NCBI GenBank assembly: GCA_028867035.1 | Contig: JAGWHB010000001.1 | Span: 186,001 to 250,000 of the forward strand | DNA length: 64,000 nt | Direction: 5' to 3' | Origin: Nitrososphaerota archaeon | GTDB lineage: Archaea > Thermoproteota > Nitrososphaeria > Nitrososphaerales > Gagatemarchaeaceae | In this document: positions 1 through 8,073 of the stretch, one piece after another | Position numbering within the stretch: position 1 is the stretch's first letter | How the letters are laid out: every line of letters starts with the position of its first letter | Translations under genes and position numbers: made by a program | Notes under the pieces: model-generated | The model's input: the letters and a program-made list of their open reading frames with translations, nothing else | Databases searched by the model: none | What the model was told of the DNA's origin: nothing

Positions 1-80
1 CCCCGCAGCAGTCGAAGAGGACCGAGGTGTACGTCCGCGACCCCGACGGGATCTGGAAAGAGCTGCTGCAGTCCAGCTAG
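1..80 (+). CDS. C-terminal end of a VOC/glyoxalase-like protein (partial)
   Basis: Only the last 25 codons lie in the window, in the frame that starts at base 3 and ends at TAG 78-80. The tail reads VYVRDPDGIWKELLQSS. This resembles the closing strand of vicinal-oxygen-chelate (glyoxalase/bleomycin-resistance) domains, where a conserved RDPDGN-x-hE supplies a metal-binding Glu. The stop shares a palindromic CTAG with the converging gene on the minus strand. The family call rests on one short motif and the substrate cannot be inferred. Confidence 0.5.
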   Translation, partial: PQQSKRTEVYVRDPDGIWKELLQSS

Positions 81-595
81 CTCCGAGGCTTCTTCACGCC
101 GACGTTCTCCAGGAAGCGCAGGAAGTCCTTGTCGGGGATCCACTCGACCTTCAGGTACTGGATTACCTGATCGTCGGTCATGCCGAGCCTTCGCGCTTCC
201 TTGACGGCGACCCTGTAGGCCTCGATCTCGGTGGGCCTATCGACGTAATCGTACCTCCTGTCCCAGAGCTCCTTCCCCTCACTGTGCTGCCTGATGTGCA
301 CCAGTTCGTGTATCACGTCGAGGTAGACGTCGACTTCGTTCCCCTCTCCCAGGTACTTGGCGTTGACCATGATGGAGTCTTCGGAGTCGCTTATCCTCAT
401 GTAGCCCCTCCCCTTGGTGATCTCCACGGAGAGGTTGTCGAGTACCTCCTTGGTCCTCCTCCCGAAGATGGCCCTGACGGCCCGGACGCGCTCGAAGCCG
501 CCGAATATGTTCGTGAACGGGCATGAACCTATGGCGGCGCCCCTCTGTATTCTGACGCCCAGGTCCACGCTTGAAGTGTGTTTGCCTGTCGTCAT
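77..595 (-). CDS. HExxH zincin-like metalloprotein
   Basis: A protein of about 172 aa with a clear zinc-metallopeptidase signature, VIHELVHIRQH, followed about 25 residues later by a Glu in PTEIEAYR that could be the third zinc ligand. No signal peptide or membrane segment is visible, so it should act in the cytoplasm. The ATG at 595-593 overlaps the TGA of the upstream acetyltransferase gene (594-592) as ATGA, so I chose this start over a longer frame that runs into the neighbour; the two genes are probably translationally coupled. Downstream it converges on the VOC-like gene with a shared CTAG stop. The specific peptidase family and substrate are unknown to me. Confidence 0.7.
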   Translation of the reverse strand: MTTGKHTSSVDLGVRIQRGAAIGSCPFTNIFGGFERVRAVRAIFGRRTKEVLDNLSVEITKGRGYMRISDSEDSIMVNAKYLGEGNEVDVYLDVIHELVHIRQHSEGKELWDRRYDYVDRPTEIEAYRVAVKEARRLGMTDDQVIQYLKVEWIPDKDFLRFLENVGVKKPRS

Positions 596-1347
596 TTGAA
601 CTTTCTTTCCAGGAGGCGTTTGGAATACATCTCCTCGAACCCTCTTTCCATGTAGAAGCGCAGGAGCCCGTCGGACCACAGGGTCTGGAGGACCATGCTC
701 CTCTCTTCCGCCGCGGCAATCTCTCTGGCCCTGGCTAGGAGCGCCGTCGCGACCCCTAGGCCTCTGAATTCAGGGACCGTCCCCACGCAGTAGACGCCGG
801 CGATCCCCGGTGTCCTGAAAATCGCGAGGACCCCCGCAGTCTTCCCCCGGACCCTCGACTCCAGGAGAGTGACGGCCTTCGCCTTCAGAAGTGGGGCGAC
901 GATGGGAGCCACGACGCCCGCGAGGCCTTCGTCCCCATAGAACGACCGGAGGTAGGCGGCCGTCCAACTTCGCGGAGACCTGGAGGTCTCGATCTCCTTC
1001 CCTTCGTCCCATTCCCTCCGGATGGGCGACTTCGAGAGCAGGACAGCCATGGAGTCGACTTCCATGTACCCCGAAGCGAGGAGCTTCTTCGCCGCAGGGC
1101 ATGAATCGAAGACAACGACAGTGGAGCTCATCCCCAGGCGCGAGAGGAAGCTCTCGGCCCAGGGGGCGGTCCCGGCCACTCCTCCACAGGTGAGGGCCCC
1201 CGCCCGGTTGAAGAAGGGCTCTGCGAGCGGCTTCGAGGTCAGGAGGTACCCTTCTCCGCGCCACCTAAGGCGGGCCCACCTGGACCACCAGCGCACCTCG
1301 TTGAGCTCCGCGGCCCTTCTGTCAGGAGCTTCCAAGCAGATCCACAC
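592..1347 (-). CDS. GNAT-family N-acetyltransferase
   Basis: About 250 aa. The C-terminal half is a GNAT fold: an acetyl-CoA-binding motif A is visible in PEFRGLGVATALLARARE, followed by the usual FYMERGFEE motif near the end. The N-terminal half is less conserved and may be a degenerate first GNAT or a substrate-recognition region. GTG at 1347 overlaps the end of cysS by 26 nt; TTG at 1335 is an alternative. It is the middle gene of a tight minus-strand operon (cysS, GNAT, HExxH protein). The acetyl acceptor is unknown. Confidence 0.75.
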   Translation of the reverse strand: MWICLEAPDRRAAELNEVRWWSRWARLRWRGEGYLLTSKPLAEPFFNRAGALTCGGVAGTAPWAESFLSRLGMSSTVVVFDSCPAAKKLLASGYMEVDSMAVLLSKSPIRREWDEGKEIETSRSPRSWTAAYLRSFYGDEGLAGVVAPIVAPLLKAKAVTLLESRVRGKTAGVLAIFRTPGIAGVYCVGTVPEFRGLGVATALLARAREIAAAEERSMVLQTLWSDGLLRFYMERGFEEMYSKRLLERKFK

Positions 1348-2509
1348 CCAGGATTCTCATCGCCCTTACCGTGGACCAGGCGAGATCCTTCGCCTTCTCC
1401 TGGTCGCCTGCCTTGGCGGCAGCCTTCAATGTGGCCTCGACCCAGTCTAGCGCGCGGGGGCTATCGAAGTCGTCGTTCAGCGCACGCTCGAACCGGGCCA
1501 GTGGCTGTTCGTCCCCGCCGTCCGGCCCTCCGAACCTCTTCGCGACCTTTCGAAGCGCCGCCAGCCTTCGACGGGCGGCCACGAAGCCGGAAAGGTCCGC
1601 CTCTTTCCTGTAGTGAATCGAGAGGAAGCAGAACCTCAGCTCGTCGGCCGTGCAGAACCGCAGCGCATCCCTGATCGCGACTATGTTGCCCAGGGACTTC
1701 GACATCTTCTGCCCCTCCATGTGGAGCAGGCCGGCGTGCACCCAGTACCTGACCATGGGCCGGGCCCCGGTGAGGGTCTCGCCCTGGGCGATCTCGGCCT
1801 CGTGGTGCGGATAAACGAGATCGTAGGCGCCCCCGTGGATGTCGTATTGGGGCCCCAGGATCGGGATGGTGACTGCCGTGTCCTGTATGTGCCACCCAGG
1901 GGACCCCTGTCCCCAGGGGCTCCGCCAGCGGCCCGCGACGAGCGTCTCGGGGCGCCAGAGGGCGAAGTCGTTGAGGCTCCTCTTCCTCGGTGAGAGCTCT
2001 AGGGGCCTCAGAGTCAGGTCCTGCTTTGACTGGTGCGAGAGGCGCCCCCAGCGCCTGAACTTGGTGGTGTCGTAGTAGACCCAGCCGCCGGCTTCGTAGG
2101 CGAAGCCCCTGTCTAGCAGCGACTCGACCTGCGCTATCATCTCCCCGACGTGGCGCGAGACTGGCTCGAAGTGGGTGACGGTGGCGACGTTCAGGAGCTT
2201 CAGATCGTCCAGGAAAGAGGCGGTCATGCGCTCGGAGTAACCGAGGGGGTCTTCCCCCGCCTTTCTTGCCGCCCTGGTGATGGTCTCGTCGATGTCGGTG
2301 ATGTTCATCAGATAGAAGACGTCGTAGCCGAGGTAGCCCAGGTACCTGGCCAGGGCGTCGTAGAAGATGTAGGTCCTCGCGTGCCCCAGGTGCGCCTGCG
2401 ACTGCACGGTCGGGCCGCAGACGAACATCTTGACGTGCGGAGGGTCACGGGGAAGGAAGGGCTCCTTCCTTCCGCTCATCGTGTTGAAAAGAGCGAGTCT
2501 GCCTTTCAA
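1322..2509 (-). CDS. cysS: cysteinyl-tRNA synthetase (CysRS)
   Basis: Charges tRNA-Cys with cysteine. Class I landmarks are present: the N-terminal NT-x-S-x-(K)E-x-F start, FVCGPTV with the first zinc Cys, HLGHART (HIGH motif) and KMSKSLGN (KMSKS). The zinc-site partner His and Glu are in PHHEAEIAQ. The second zinc Cys, normally in a GWHIECS-type motif, reads GWHIQDT here, so Asp replaces Cys. At 395 aa it is shorter than bacterial CysRS (about 460 aa), with a reduced C-terminal anticodon region. TTG at 2509 is the start because it gives the canonical N-terminus. It heads the operon with the GNAT and HExxH genes. Confidence 0.93.
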   Translation of the reverse strand: MKGRLALFNTMSGRKEPFLPRDPPHVKMFVCGPTVQSQAHLGHARTYIFYDALARYLGYLGYDVFYLMNITDIDETITRAARKAGEDPLGYSERMTASFLDDLKLLNVATVTHFEPVSRHVGEMIAQVESLLDRGFAYEAGGWVYYDTTKFRRWGRLSHQSKQDLTLRPLELSPRKRSLNDFALWRPETLVAGRWRSPWGQGSPGWHIQDTAVTIPILGPQYDIHGGAYDLVYPHHEAEIAQGETLTGARPMVRYWVHAGLLHMEGQKMSKSLGNIVAIRDALRFCTADELRFCFLSIHYRKEADLSGFVAARRRLAALRKVAKRFGGPDGGDEQPLARFERALNDDFDSPRALDWVEATLKAAAKAGDQEKAKDLAWSTVRAMRILGVDLLGSS

Positions 2510-2579
2510 AAAACGCGACCCCGCCTTTCTGGGGGTCGGGTATTAGCTTTTGAACCCGGATAGACGCCGTAGTCCTCGG

Positions 2580-2861
2580 ATGTTCTACGAGCAGGAGCTG
2601 GCTTCGTTCGCGGACCTCATGAAAAGGCTGCGCGTCCTCGACCAGGACTCGGGCGTCAGGCTGGTCGGCGGGTCGGCGAGGAGGAGTTTCTTGGTGTTCG
2701 TGACGAGGTTCGGCCCCAGGTACACCGTGATGACCTACACCATGAACAAAGTCGGAATCCCCGGGAGGAAGCTCGAGAGCATCGAGTTCGGCACCCTGAA
2801 AGGGCTGGAGGGAACGCTGAGGAAGTTCGTCCCCGGGCGCCTGCGCGCCTGGGTATACTGA
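2580..2861 (+). CDS. small conserved-looking hypothetical protein
   Basis: 93 aa from ATG 2580 (MFYEQELASFADLMKRLRVL). I do not recognise a family. It is a soluble alpha/beta-looking protein with no Cys or membrane segment and many basic residues. ATG 2580 is preferred over an in-frame TTG at 2550 because an AT-rich element at 2541-2553 lies about 30 nt upstream, as expected for a leaderless transcript. It is divergent from cysS and shares that short intergenic region. Confidence 0.6.
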   Translation: MFYEQELASFADLMKRLRVLDQDSGVRLVGGSARRSFLVFVTRFGPRYTVMTYTMNKVGIPGRKLESIEFGTLKGLEGTLRKFVPGRLRAWVY

Positions 2862-2894
2862 ATCGGGCCTTGCCGCGGTCAGCCGCGGCGCTCG

Positions 2895-2903
2895 ATTAAT
2901 ATC
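2895..2903 (+). promoter_or_regulatory. TATA box of the CPHC thioredoxin-like gene
   Basis: ATTAATATC is centred 27 nt upstream of ATG 2926. This is the distance expected between an archaeal TATA box and a transcription start that coincides with the start codon. It is one of the cleanest leaderless promoters in the window. Confidence 0.6.
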
Positions 2904-2925
2904 GGGGCGTGAGCGGTCATCCTCG

Positions 2926-3270
2926 ATGAGGCCGAAGGCAATCCACGTGGTGTACGCCAAGTGGTGCCCCCACTGCATCCCGACGACTGTCGGGCCTCTG
3001 ACTAAGAGGGCCGAGGAGCTTGGGGTGCAGTGCCTCCTCCACGACATCGACACTGAAGACATGGGGGTCGCAGACGGCCTAGTCAAGAAGTACGGGGACT
3101 GGACCCCCGACTACCTCGTCCCTCAGATCTTCCTTGAGTACGACGGAGGGAGCATCGAGCACGTCCTCACCGGCGACCCCCGGGGAGTCGCGCTGACACA
3201 GAGAGCCGTGGAAGAACTGCTGGCGAGCGAGCCCCTTGCTGTCGAAGGCAGTAAGCCCGTTCCTAAATAG
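2926..3270 (+). CDS. thioredoxin/glutaredoxin-fold protein with CPHC motif
   Basis: 114 aa. An N-terminal beta strand runs into AKWCPHC, a CxxC redox motif in the position of thioredoxin or glutaredoxin active sites; CPHC is typical of DsbA-like and some glutaredoxin-like proteins. A cis-Pro-like VPQIF follows at about residue 67, which supports the fold. No signal peptide, so cytoplasmic. It probably works as a disulfide reductase or a relay protein; its partner is not known. It has its own leaderless promoter, and its stop region carries the TATA box of the next gene. Confidence 0.7.
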   Translation: MRPKAIHVVYAKWCPHCIPTTVGPLTKRAEELGVQCLLHDIDTEDMGVADGLVKKYGDWTPDYLVPQIFLEYDGGSIEHVLTGDPRGVALTQRAVEELLASEPLAVEGSKPVPK

Positions 3271-3291
3271 CGGTGCCGTTCAGGGCCCGGC

Positions 3292-4362
3292 ATGCCCAAA
3301 GATCCTCTCGATGTGCTATACGCCAAGGTGGCCAATAAGATCCTGACCGAGACCCTCCATGTCAGGAAGGGGGAGGCGGTCACAGTCGAAGCCTGGGACA
3401 ACGGGCTCCCGTTCGCGAGGCGCGCGGTCGCAGAGGCCAGGGCCATGGGGTGCTCGGCCATCATGGTCTATGAAGACGAAGGCGCCTACATCGAGGGAGT
3501 GAGGAGGGCCCCCGAAGACACCATCGGGATGATGGGGAGGAACGAGTACGGGCTCCTGTCGGGGACCGACGCCTACATCTTCATCCCAGGGCCTGCAATC
3601 AACGCCTACTCCAGGATCCTCAAGCCTGAGGAGAGGGTCAGCTCTACGCGCTACAACTCCTCGTGGTACGACGCCGCCCAGAAGGCAGGGCTGAGGGGAG
3701 CGAGGCTGTCCTTCGGCTATGTCGGGAAAGACCTGGCCGGGCTCCTCGGGAAGAAGATCCAGGACGTCGTCCGGGCGCAGCTCAGAGCGGCGCTCGCGGA
3801 CTACGGTCAGATCGCTCGCTCCGCGGAGAAGATTTCCCCCCTCATGGCGGACGGCGCAGGGGCAGAGTTGGGATCGGGACGGTCGAGCCTCGGTTTCTCC
3901 CTGCAAGGGGAGCACACCGTCGAGGACGGCGTGGTGGACAACTGGGACAGGGAGACAGGGAACAACATGGCCTATGTCCCCCCGGGGCTGGTGACAAAAG
4001 ACGTCGTGGCCGGAAGCACCAACGGGAACGTGACGCTGATCGATACGCTGACGAAGTACGGGGTCATATCCCGCGTCGACCTCGAGTTCAAGGACGGCAG
4101 GATCGTGGCCTGGGATTCGAAGGATCGGGCCAGGGTGAAGAAGATATTCGACGCGGTCCTCCCTGAGAAGAGGAACCTCTCCACTCTGGGGGTCGGGCTC
4201 AACCCTGAACTTGCTTACGGGGTGGGACACGACAGGTTCGTAGAAGGGTCTGTGACCCTTTCAGGCTTCGGGTTCACGGGCCTGGTGAAGAAGGGGACTC
4301 TGAGTATCGCAGGGTCGAAGGTCCTTGAGAACGGGAGGCTCCGGGAACCGCATACGGGCTGA
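3292..4362 (+). CDS. M29-family-like aminopeptidase
   Basis: 356 aa, close to the family's usual length of about 370-410. The start of the protein (a helical domain with the RKGEAVTVEAWD segment), the GTDAYIFI strand and the C-terminal LGVGLNPE and GVGHDRFVEG motifs follow the thermophilic M29 aminopeptidases (AmpS/aminopeptidase T), which remove N-terminal residues using two metals. The C-terminal metal-ligand block looks less canonical than in characterised members, so activity is inferred. A TATA-like CCTAAATAG (about 3262-3270) overlaps the previous gene's stop, 27 nt before ATG 3292, giving a separate leaderless transcript. Confidence 0.72.
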   Translation: MPKDPLDVLYAKVANKILTETLHVRKGEAVTVEAWDNGLPFARRAVAEARAMGCSAIMVYEDEGAYIEGVRRAPEDTIGMMGRNEYGLLSGTDAYIFIPGPAINAYSRILKPEERVSSTRYNSSWYDAAQKAGLRGARLSFGYVGKDLAGLLGKKIQDVVRAQLRAALADYGQIARSAEKISPLMADGAGAELGSGRSSLGFSLQGEHTVEDGVVDNWDRETGNNMAYVPPGLVTKDVVAGSTNGNVTLIDTLTKYGVISRVDLEFKDGRIVAWDSKDRARVKKIFDAVLPEKRNLSTLGVGLNPELAYGVGHDRFVEGSVTLSGFGFTGLVKKGTLSIAGSKVLENGRLREPHTG

Positions 4363-4681
4363 CGACGTCCGGGGACAAACGGAGCAGGGTTCAATGCGCC
4401 TCCGCCGGGAATACCTCATCAAGCTTTGGGCTACAGCCGCGCATGACCATACGCTGGGTCCGGAATCGGAATCCTGCGGGCCGTGAGATGAACCAATTTC
4501 TGCTTGGAAACATGTTCAATTCCATGTTGCGACATTTAGTTTCTGGAAAAATGGTCTCTAGGAAGGCGTTCCAGCGACATCACGCTTGGAATCCGTTCTC
4601 AGGATTCCGACATTCTCTTGTGGAATTGACACGGAGACCTTTGGCAGAAGCTCACGCTGAAATAGCATTCGGAAGGACGAT
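4363..4681. other. AT-richer intergenic stretch, no confident gene
   Basis: About 320 nt between the aminopeptidase gene and nnrE. Base composition is visibly more AT-rich than the flanks from about 4480. An open frame of 83 codons (4443-4694, plus) crosses it, but it has no recognisable motif, overlaps nnrE and has atypical codon use. An AAATAG element near 4661-4666 is a plausible TATA box for nnrE. Confidence 0.4.
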
Positions 4682-5404
4682 TTGGTTTGCTTGAGATCTG
4701 AAGGGAGGTTCGTATATCTAACAGCCGAGGAAATGACCGAGGTCGACAGGATGACAATCCAGGATTTCGGAATCGACGTCTTGTCACTCATGGAGAACGC
4801 CGGCGTTGCGACTGCGACCCTCGCGCGGAAGTTACTTGGGGGAGATGTGCCAGGAAGGAGAGTCTGCTGCTTGGTGGGAAGGGGAAACAACGGGGGAGAC
4901 GGGCTTGTCGCGGCGCGGCATCTTCACAATTGGGGCGCGCGGACGACAGTGGTACTCGGGGGAGAAAGGAATGAAATGCGGGATGTGCCGGCCAGGCAGC
5001 TTGCCGCAGTGGAAAAGATGGGAATCAAAGTGAGCGGACCGGGCGGAGATTTCGACGGAGCGGCACTTCTGATCGACGCGCTCCTCGGCTACGGCGCGAG
5101 GGGCAACCCGCGGGACCCTTTGGACGGTCTGATTCGGAGGGCGAATGAATCTGGAGCCGACATGCTGGCCGTCGACATCCCCTCTGGGCTCGACGCGACC
5201 ACGGGAGAGCCGGGTGAGCCGTGCATTGTCGCCAAGGGCACGGTGACGTTCGGGTTTCCGAAGGAAGGGTTTCTCAATTCGGTAGCCCGCAAGTTCATGG
5301 GCGAGCTCTATCTTGCCGACATATCATTGCCTGAGGCTATCTACGGCATGTATTTCCAACGTCATGGAATGTTTGCCAAGGAGCGCTTGGTAAAGATCGG
5401 ATAG
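4682..5404 (+). CDS. nnrE: NAD(P)H-hydrate epimerase (YjeF N-terminal domain)
   Basis: Epimerises the R and S forms of damaged NAD(P)HX so that a dehydratase can repair them. The family pattern is complete: LTAEEMTEVDR, then LMENAG, the VGRGNNGGDG nucleotide/phosphate loop, IDALLGYGARG and VDIPSGLDATTG with the catalytic-site Asp. This is the standalone N-domain (about 240 aa); the dehydratase (C-domain) is not fused here. No ATG precedes the conserved N-terminus, so the start is TTG 4682 or TTG 4691; the latter fits the AAATAG box better. The repair dehydratase is not in this window. Confidence 0.9.
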   Translation: MVCLRSEGRFVYLTAEEMTEVDRMTIQDFGIDVLSLMENAGVATATLARKLLGGDVPGRRVCCLVGRGNNGGDGLVAARHLHNWGARTTVVLGGERNEMRDVPARQLAAVEKMGIKVSGPGGDFDGAALLIDALLGYGARGNPRDPLDGLIRRANESGADMLAVDIPSGLDATTGEPGEPCIVAKGTVTFGFPKEGFLNSVARKFMGELYLADISLPEAIYGMYFQRHGMFAKERLVKIG

Positions 5405-5454
5405 GCTCTTTCCCCTTCAAGACTTTTGAACTGAACGGGCAGCACCGACGGGGT

Positions 5455-5649
5455 ATGAAAATTCAGGGGGACCAGATGAAGTGCCCGAAGTGCGGCCGCC
5501 TCGACCTCCGGGAGACCGGTCAGGGGGTCACGTGCCGCGTGTGCGGCTACACTCTCTCGCCTGGAGAGAGCGACAAGTTCAGGCTCTACAAGCTGCTGAA
5601 AGAAGAGGAGAAGGGAGGAAAGAGCCGCCAGGGGCTGCGGCCCCTCTAG
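5455..5649 (+). CDS. small zinc-ribbon protein
   Basis: 64 aa. A single four-Cys zinc ribbon is visible, CPKCG and CRVCG separated by about 16 residues, followed by a charged helical tail. Such proteins commonly act as nucleic-acid or protein adaptors, but nothing here identifies the partner. A TTTTGAA element at about 5424 lies about 29 nt before ATG 5455. It converges on the frameshifted methyltransferase and shares a CTAG stop at 5646-5649. Confidence 0.7.
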   Translation: MKIQGDQMKCPKCGRLDLRETGQGVTCRVCGYTLSPGESDKFRLYKLLKEEEKGGKSRQGLRPL

Positions 5650-6294
5650 GCGGCGCCGGTAGCCCCGAAGACGAAAACAGACCATATCCAGCCCGCGGAA
5701 GACTTCGACACCAGCCGGAATCCCTTCCCTTCAAGCCTCGACCTTATCCTCGCCGTAGGGTGTATGAAGAACCTAAAGCTGCCTCGTCTGAAGACGACTG
5801 CCTGCAGCGGGAGGATCAGGCGCATGAACCTCGTCAGAAGTCGAGCGTCGTCAGGAACCGCGAAGACGTAGTAGCGGCCTGCGGCGGAGGCCGAGTTGTC
5901 GACGAACGAGGTAAAATCAGGGTAGCAGCAGAGCACGGCGTCGAGTACGACTACGTCCGATTTCTTGAGCTTCGCAGTGGCGCCGTCCCCCAGCTCGAAG
6001 GAGGCGCGCCCTGAGAGACCTCCTTCGGCCGAAAGAGATTGTGCAAGCCGAACCATTGTAGGGGAAAGGTCGATCCCGATGGCGGAGGACGCGCCGCTCC
6101 TAATCAACTCAAAGGCGAGTGCTCCCGAACCCGCAGCCGATCTCCAGGATGGTAGAACCATCCAGGCCGCCCTTGGCGAGCGCATCGGCAATCAGCAATG
6201 AAGTCTCTCCAAGCCCGCTCTTCCTGTAGTCTCTGAGCATCCGCTGCGATTCTTGGTCAAAGCAGCAGGAGATGCCACCGGTGTCAATGCCCAA
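5646..6294 (-). pseudogene. SAM-dependent class I methyltransferase, frameshifted in motif I
   Basis: Two overlapping minus-strand frames together make one methyltransferase of about 215 aa. The upstream frame (from TTG 6294) ends its homology at ILEIGCG, the SAM-binding motif I. The downstream frame resumes with GALAFELIRSG, IGIDLSPTMV (motif II acidic residue), the VVVLDAVLCCYPD motif and the C-terminal strand. The frames join if one base of the AA in CCCGAACCCG (6124-6133, plus strand) is removed. Either this is a recent pseudogene or a sequencing/assembly error; the rest of both frames is intact. The substrate is unknown. Confidence 0.75.
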
Positions 6295-6361
6295 GGTACT
6301 TCATGAGTGAGGGCGCGGAGATAACGGTTTCCGCGTATCCGAAATCGTTTAACCCGAGGGT

Positions 6362-6589
6362 GTGAGCCAGGGGAGGAAGTTGTCAATAAGGGTCAGCCCG
6401 ATTTCCAGGTCGGCCGCGCTCCTCATCATAGCGGTGGGGGCCTTTGTACTGTTCACGGGCCTGGTGGCAGGGCTGTTCGTCAACGACGTGGCTGGGGCGA
6501 TTTTCATAGTACTCGGCCTCATTTTGCACAGGTTTCTCTTCAGGTTCACGAAACGGCTGGGAAGGAAAATCGACGACGCGAAGCGTTAG
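6362..6589 (+). CDS. small two-helix membrane protein
   Basis: About 70-75 aa with two hydrophobic helices (residues about 17-37 and 41-60) and a basic C-terminus (FTKRLGRKIDDAKR), so it sits in the cytoplasmic membrane. I recognise no family. GTG 6362 opens the frame, but TTG 6380 is a good alternative: it follows a GGGGAGG and lies about 28 nt after a TTTAAC element at 6348-6353. It converges on the ECF-like gene. Confidence 0.55.
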   Translation: MSQGRKLSIRVSPISRSAALLIIAVGAFVLFTGLVAGLFVNDVAGAIFIVLGLILHRFLFRFTKRLGRKIDDAKR

Positions 6590-6591
6590 GC

Positions 6592-7140
6592 CTACGGCTG
6601 GACGGACTTGAACCTCGACTTCAGGTTCTTCTCCCAGACTCGGGCTGAGATGAAGCCTCCGAGTGCGCCACTGATGATCCCCCATATTACGATGGGAGCA
6701 TAGACGACCTCCAGCAGGGTTGTCGTGGAATAGCCGGACAGCCCCAAAGACGAGCTCAGGTTGAAAGCGAGGAAGACGTAGGCTATGCCCACACCCAAAA
6801 CGGTGCTTGCTAGAGCGAGCGCAGCCACCAGTCTCAAAGTGCGGGTCTTGCCATCTATTCTGACCTTGAAGAGAGTGCCGAACAGGTCGACCAGGACGCC
6901 ATAGGAGACTGCGAAGATTAGGTCGTATGGGAAGAAGGTGACCTTCACCGCTGATTGTATGACGCCGTTGATCAGGCCGGTGTAGGTTGCGCCTCCTCGG
7001 CCCAGGAGGAGGAAACTAAGGGCGAGTATCGGCACCTCGATTATGATCAGATAGTCGGTTATCGGGAATGTGAAAGGAGACTTCACGACGGCGATGACCA
7101 CGCCGAGGAGTGTGGCGGTCGCGAGCTTGCGAGTGTCCAA
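6592..7140 (-). CDS. ECF-type S-component-like integral membrane protein
   Basis: 182 aa with five to six membrane helices. The N-terminal pattern (helix 1, then FPITDYLIIIEVP, then LLLGRGGATYTGLINGV) resembles the small substrate-binding S components of energy-coupling-factor vitamin/metal transporters. These use shared ATPases and a T subunit, none of which is in the window. It is divergently transcribed from a cobalamin-type binding protein, which is weak support for a vitamin or metal substrate. It could equally be an unrelated membrane protein of similar size. Confidence 0.45.
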   Translation of the reverse strand: MDTRKLATATLLGVVIAVVKSPFTFPITDYLIIIEVPILALSFLLLGRGGATYTGLINGVIQSAVKVTFFPYDLIFAVSYGVLVDLFGTLFKVRIDGKTRTLRLVAALALASTVLGVGIAYVFLAFNLSSSLGLSGYSTTTLLEVVYAPIVIWGIISGALGGFISARVWEKNLKSRFKSVQP

Positions 7141-7242
7141 CCTGCCGGCGGGGAGAAAAATTCACCTTATTTAGCGTTGGTTATAGAGAGGACGGCCCCC
7201 GGAAACGCATATCGCGTAGCTCACGTGCCAGGCGACGTGGGC

Positions 7243-8073
7243 ATGCTCTTCAACGAAGTTCTGGGCGCCCAAGTGCCAGTGCCAGAGGCGCCTGCCAGGA
7301 TCGTAAGCTTCAGCCCCGCGGCAACTGAGACCCTCTTTCAGATTGGCCTTGGAGAGAAAATCGTCGGCGTGAGCGCGTTTTGCGCGAGACCTGCCGAAGC
7401 CAAGGCGAAGCGACGCCTGGGCAGCTATAACACGGTCAGGGACGAGATATTGGATGAGCTTCACCCCGATCTGATCCTGACAGTCACGGGCTACCAACGA
7501 GAATTCGCTGTAAGGCTATCGAAGAAATACCCCGTCTATCCGCTTGAGTTGCCGGTCTCCGTCGCGGGCATCGTCGACTTCATAGTGAAAGTCGGCCTGG
7601 TCTCAGGCGAACCTGACCGCGGCAGGGAGCTCGGCGCGGCGCTGCTCCGGAGCTTGGGGAAGCTGAGGAAGGTCACTGACCTGGAAGCTTATGTCGAAGT
7701 CGACCTGGGCGGACCTGTTACCTTCGGCTCGTACAGCTACATCACCGATGCTTTGAAACTGCTGGGCTGTTCCCACCTGTACGAGGACAGCCGGTCGGAG
7801 TGGCTTGAGCCAGACTTTGGAAAGGTGGCCGATGCAGACCCTGACCTGGTCGTATACGAACCGAAGATGTACTCGAAGTTCAAGGAAGGCGATGTTCTGC
7901 CCCTGTTTCGCTCGCGAGGGTGGGGGGGCCTCAGGGCGGTGAAGCTGGAGAACGTTTTCGTGACCCCAGGACCCCTCGACTTCCTGGCGCACCACGGTCC
8001 GTCGTTTATCACGGAGGCGCTGCCATGGTTGGAGGGGAAGCTCAGGTTGGCCAAGGAAAGAATTGAGTCTTAG
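7243..8073 (+). CDS. BtuF-like ABC-transporter substrate-binding protein (vitamin B12/siderophore type)
   Basis: About 276 aa from ATG 7243. The fold is the class III (helical-backbone) periplasmic-binding type: RIVSFSPAATETLFQIGL and LGSYNTVRDEILDELHPDLILT are the standard opening motifs of BtuF/FepB-like proteins. No lipobox or signal peptide is visible from this start, which is odd for an extracytoplasmic binder. The frame stays open and codon-like upstream with TTG 7177, GTG 7225 and GTG 7237 as alternatives, and a TATTTAG box at 7168-7174 would fit GTG 7225 or later. The absence of a permease or ATPase nearby, and coupling to an FAD oxidoreductase, leave its role open. Confidence 0.72.
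   Translation: MLFNEVLGAQVPVPEAPARIVSFSPAATETLFQIGLGEKIVGVSAFCARPAEAKAKRRLGSYNTVRDEILDELHPDLILTVTGYQREFAVRLSKKYPVYPLELPVSVAGIVDFIVKVGLVSGEPDRGRELGAALLRSLGKLRKVTDLEAYVEVDLGGPVTFGSYSYITDALKLLGCSHLYEDSRSEWLEPDFGKVADADPDLVVYEPKMYSKFKEGDVLPLFRSRGWGGLRAVKLENVFVTPGPLDFLAHHGPSFITEALPWLEGKLRLAKERIES

Noticed and set aside
4443..4694. 83-codon plus-strand open frame before nnrE
   Set aside because: It has no recognisable motif, overlaps nnrE, and its base composition is atypical; kept as an intergenic note only.
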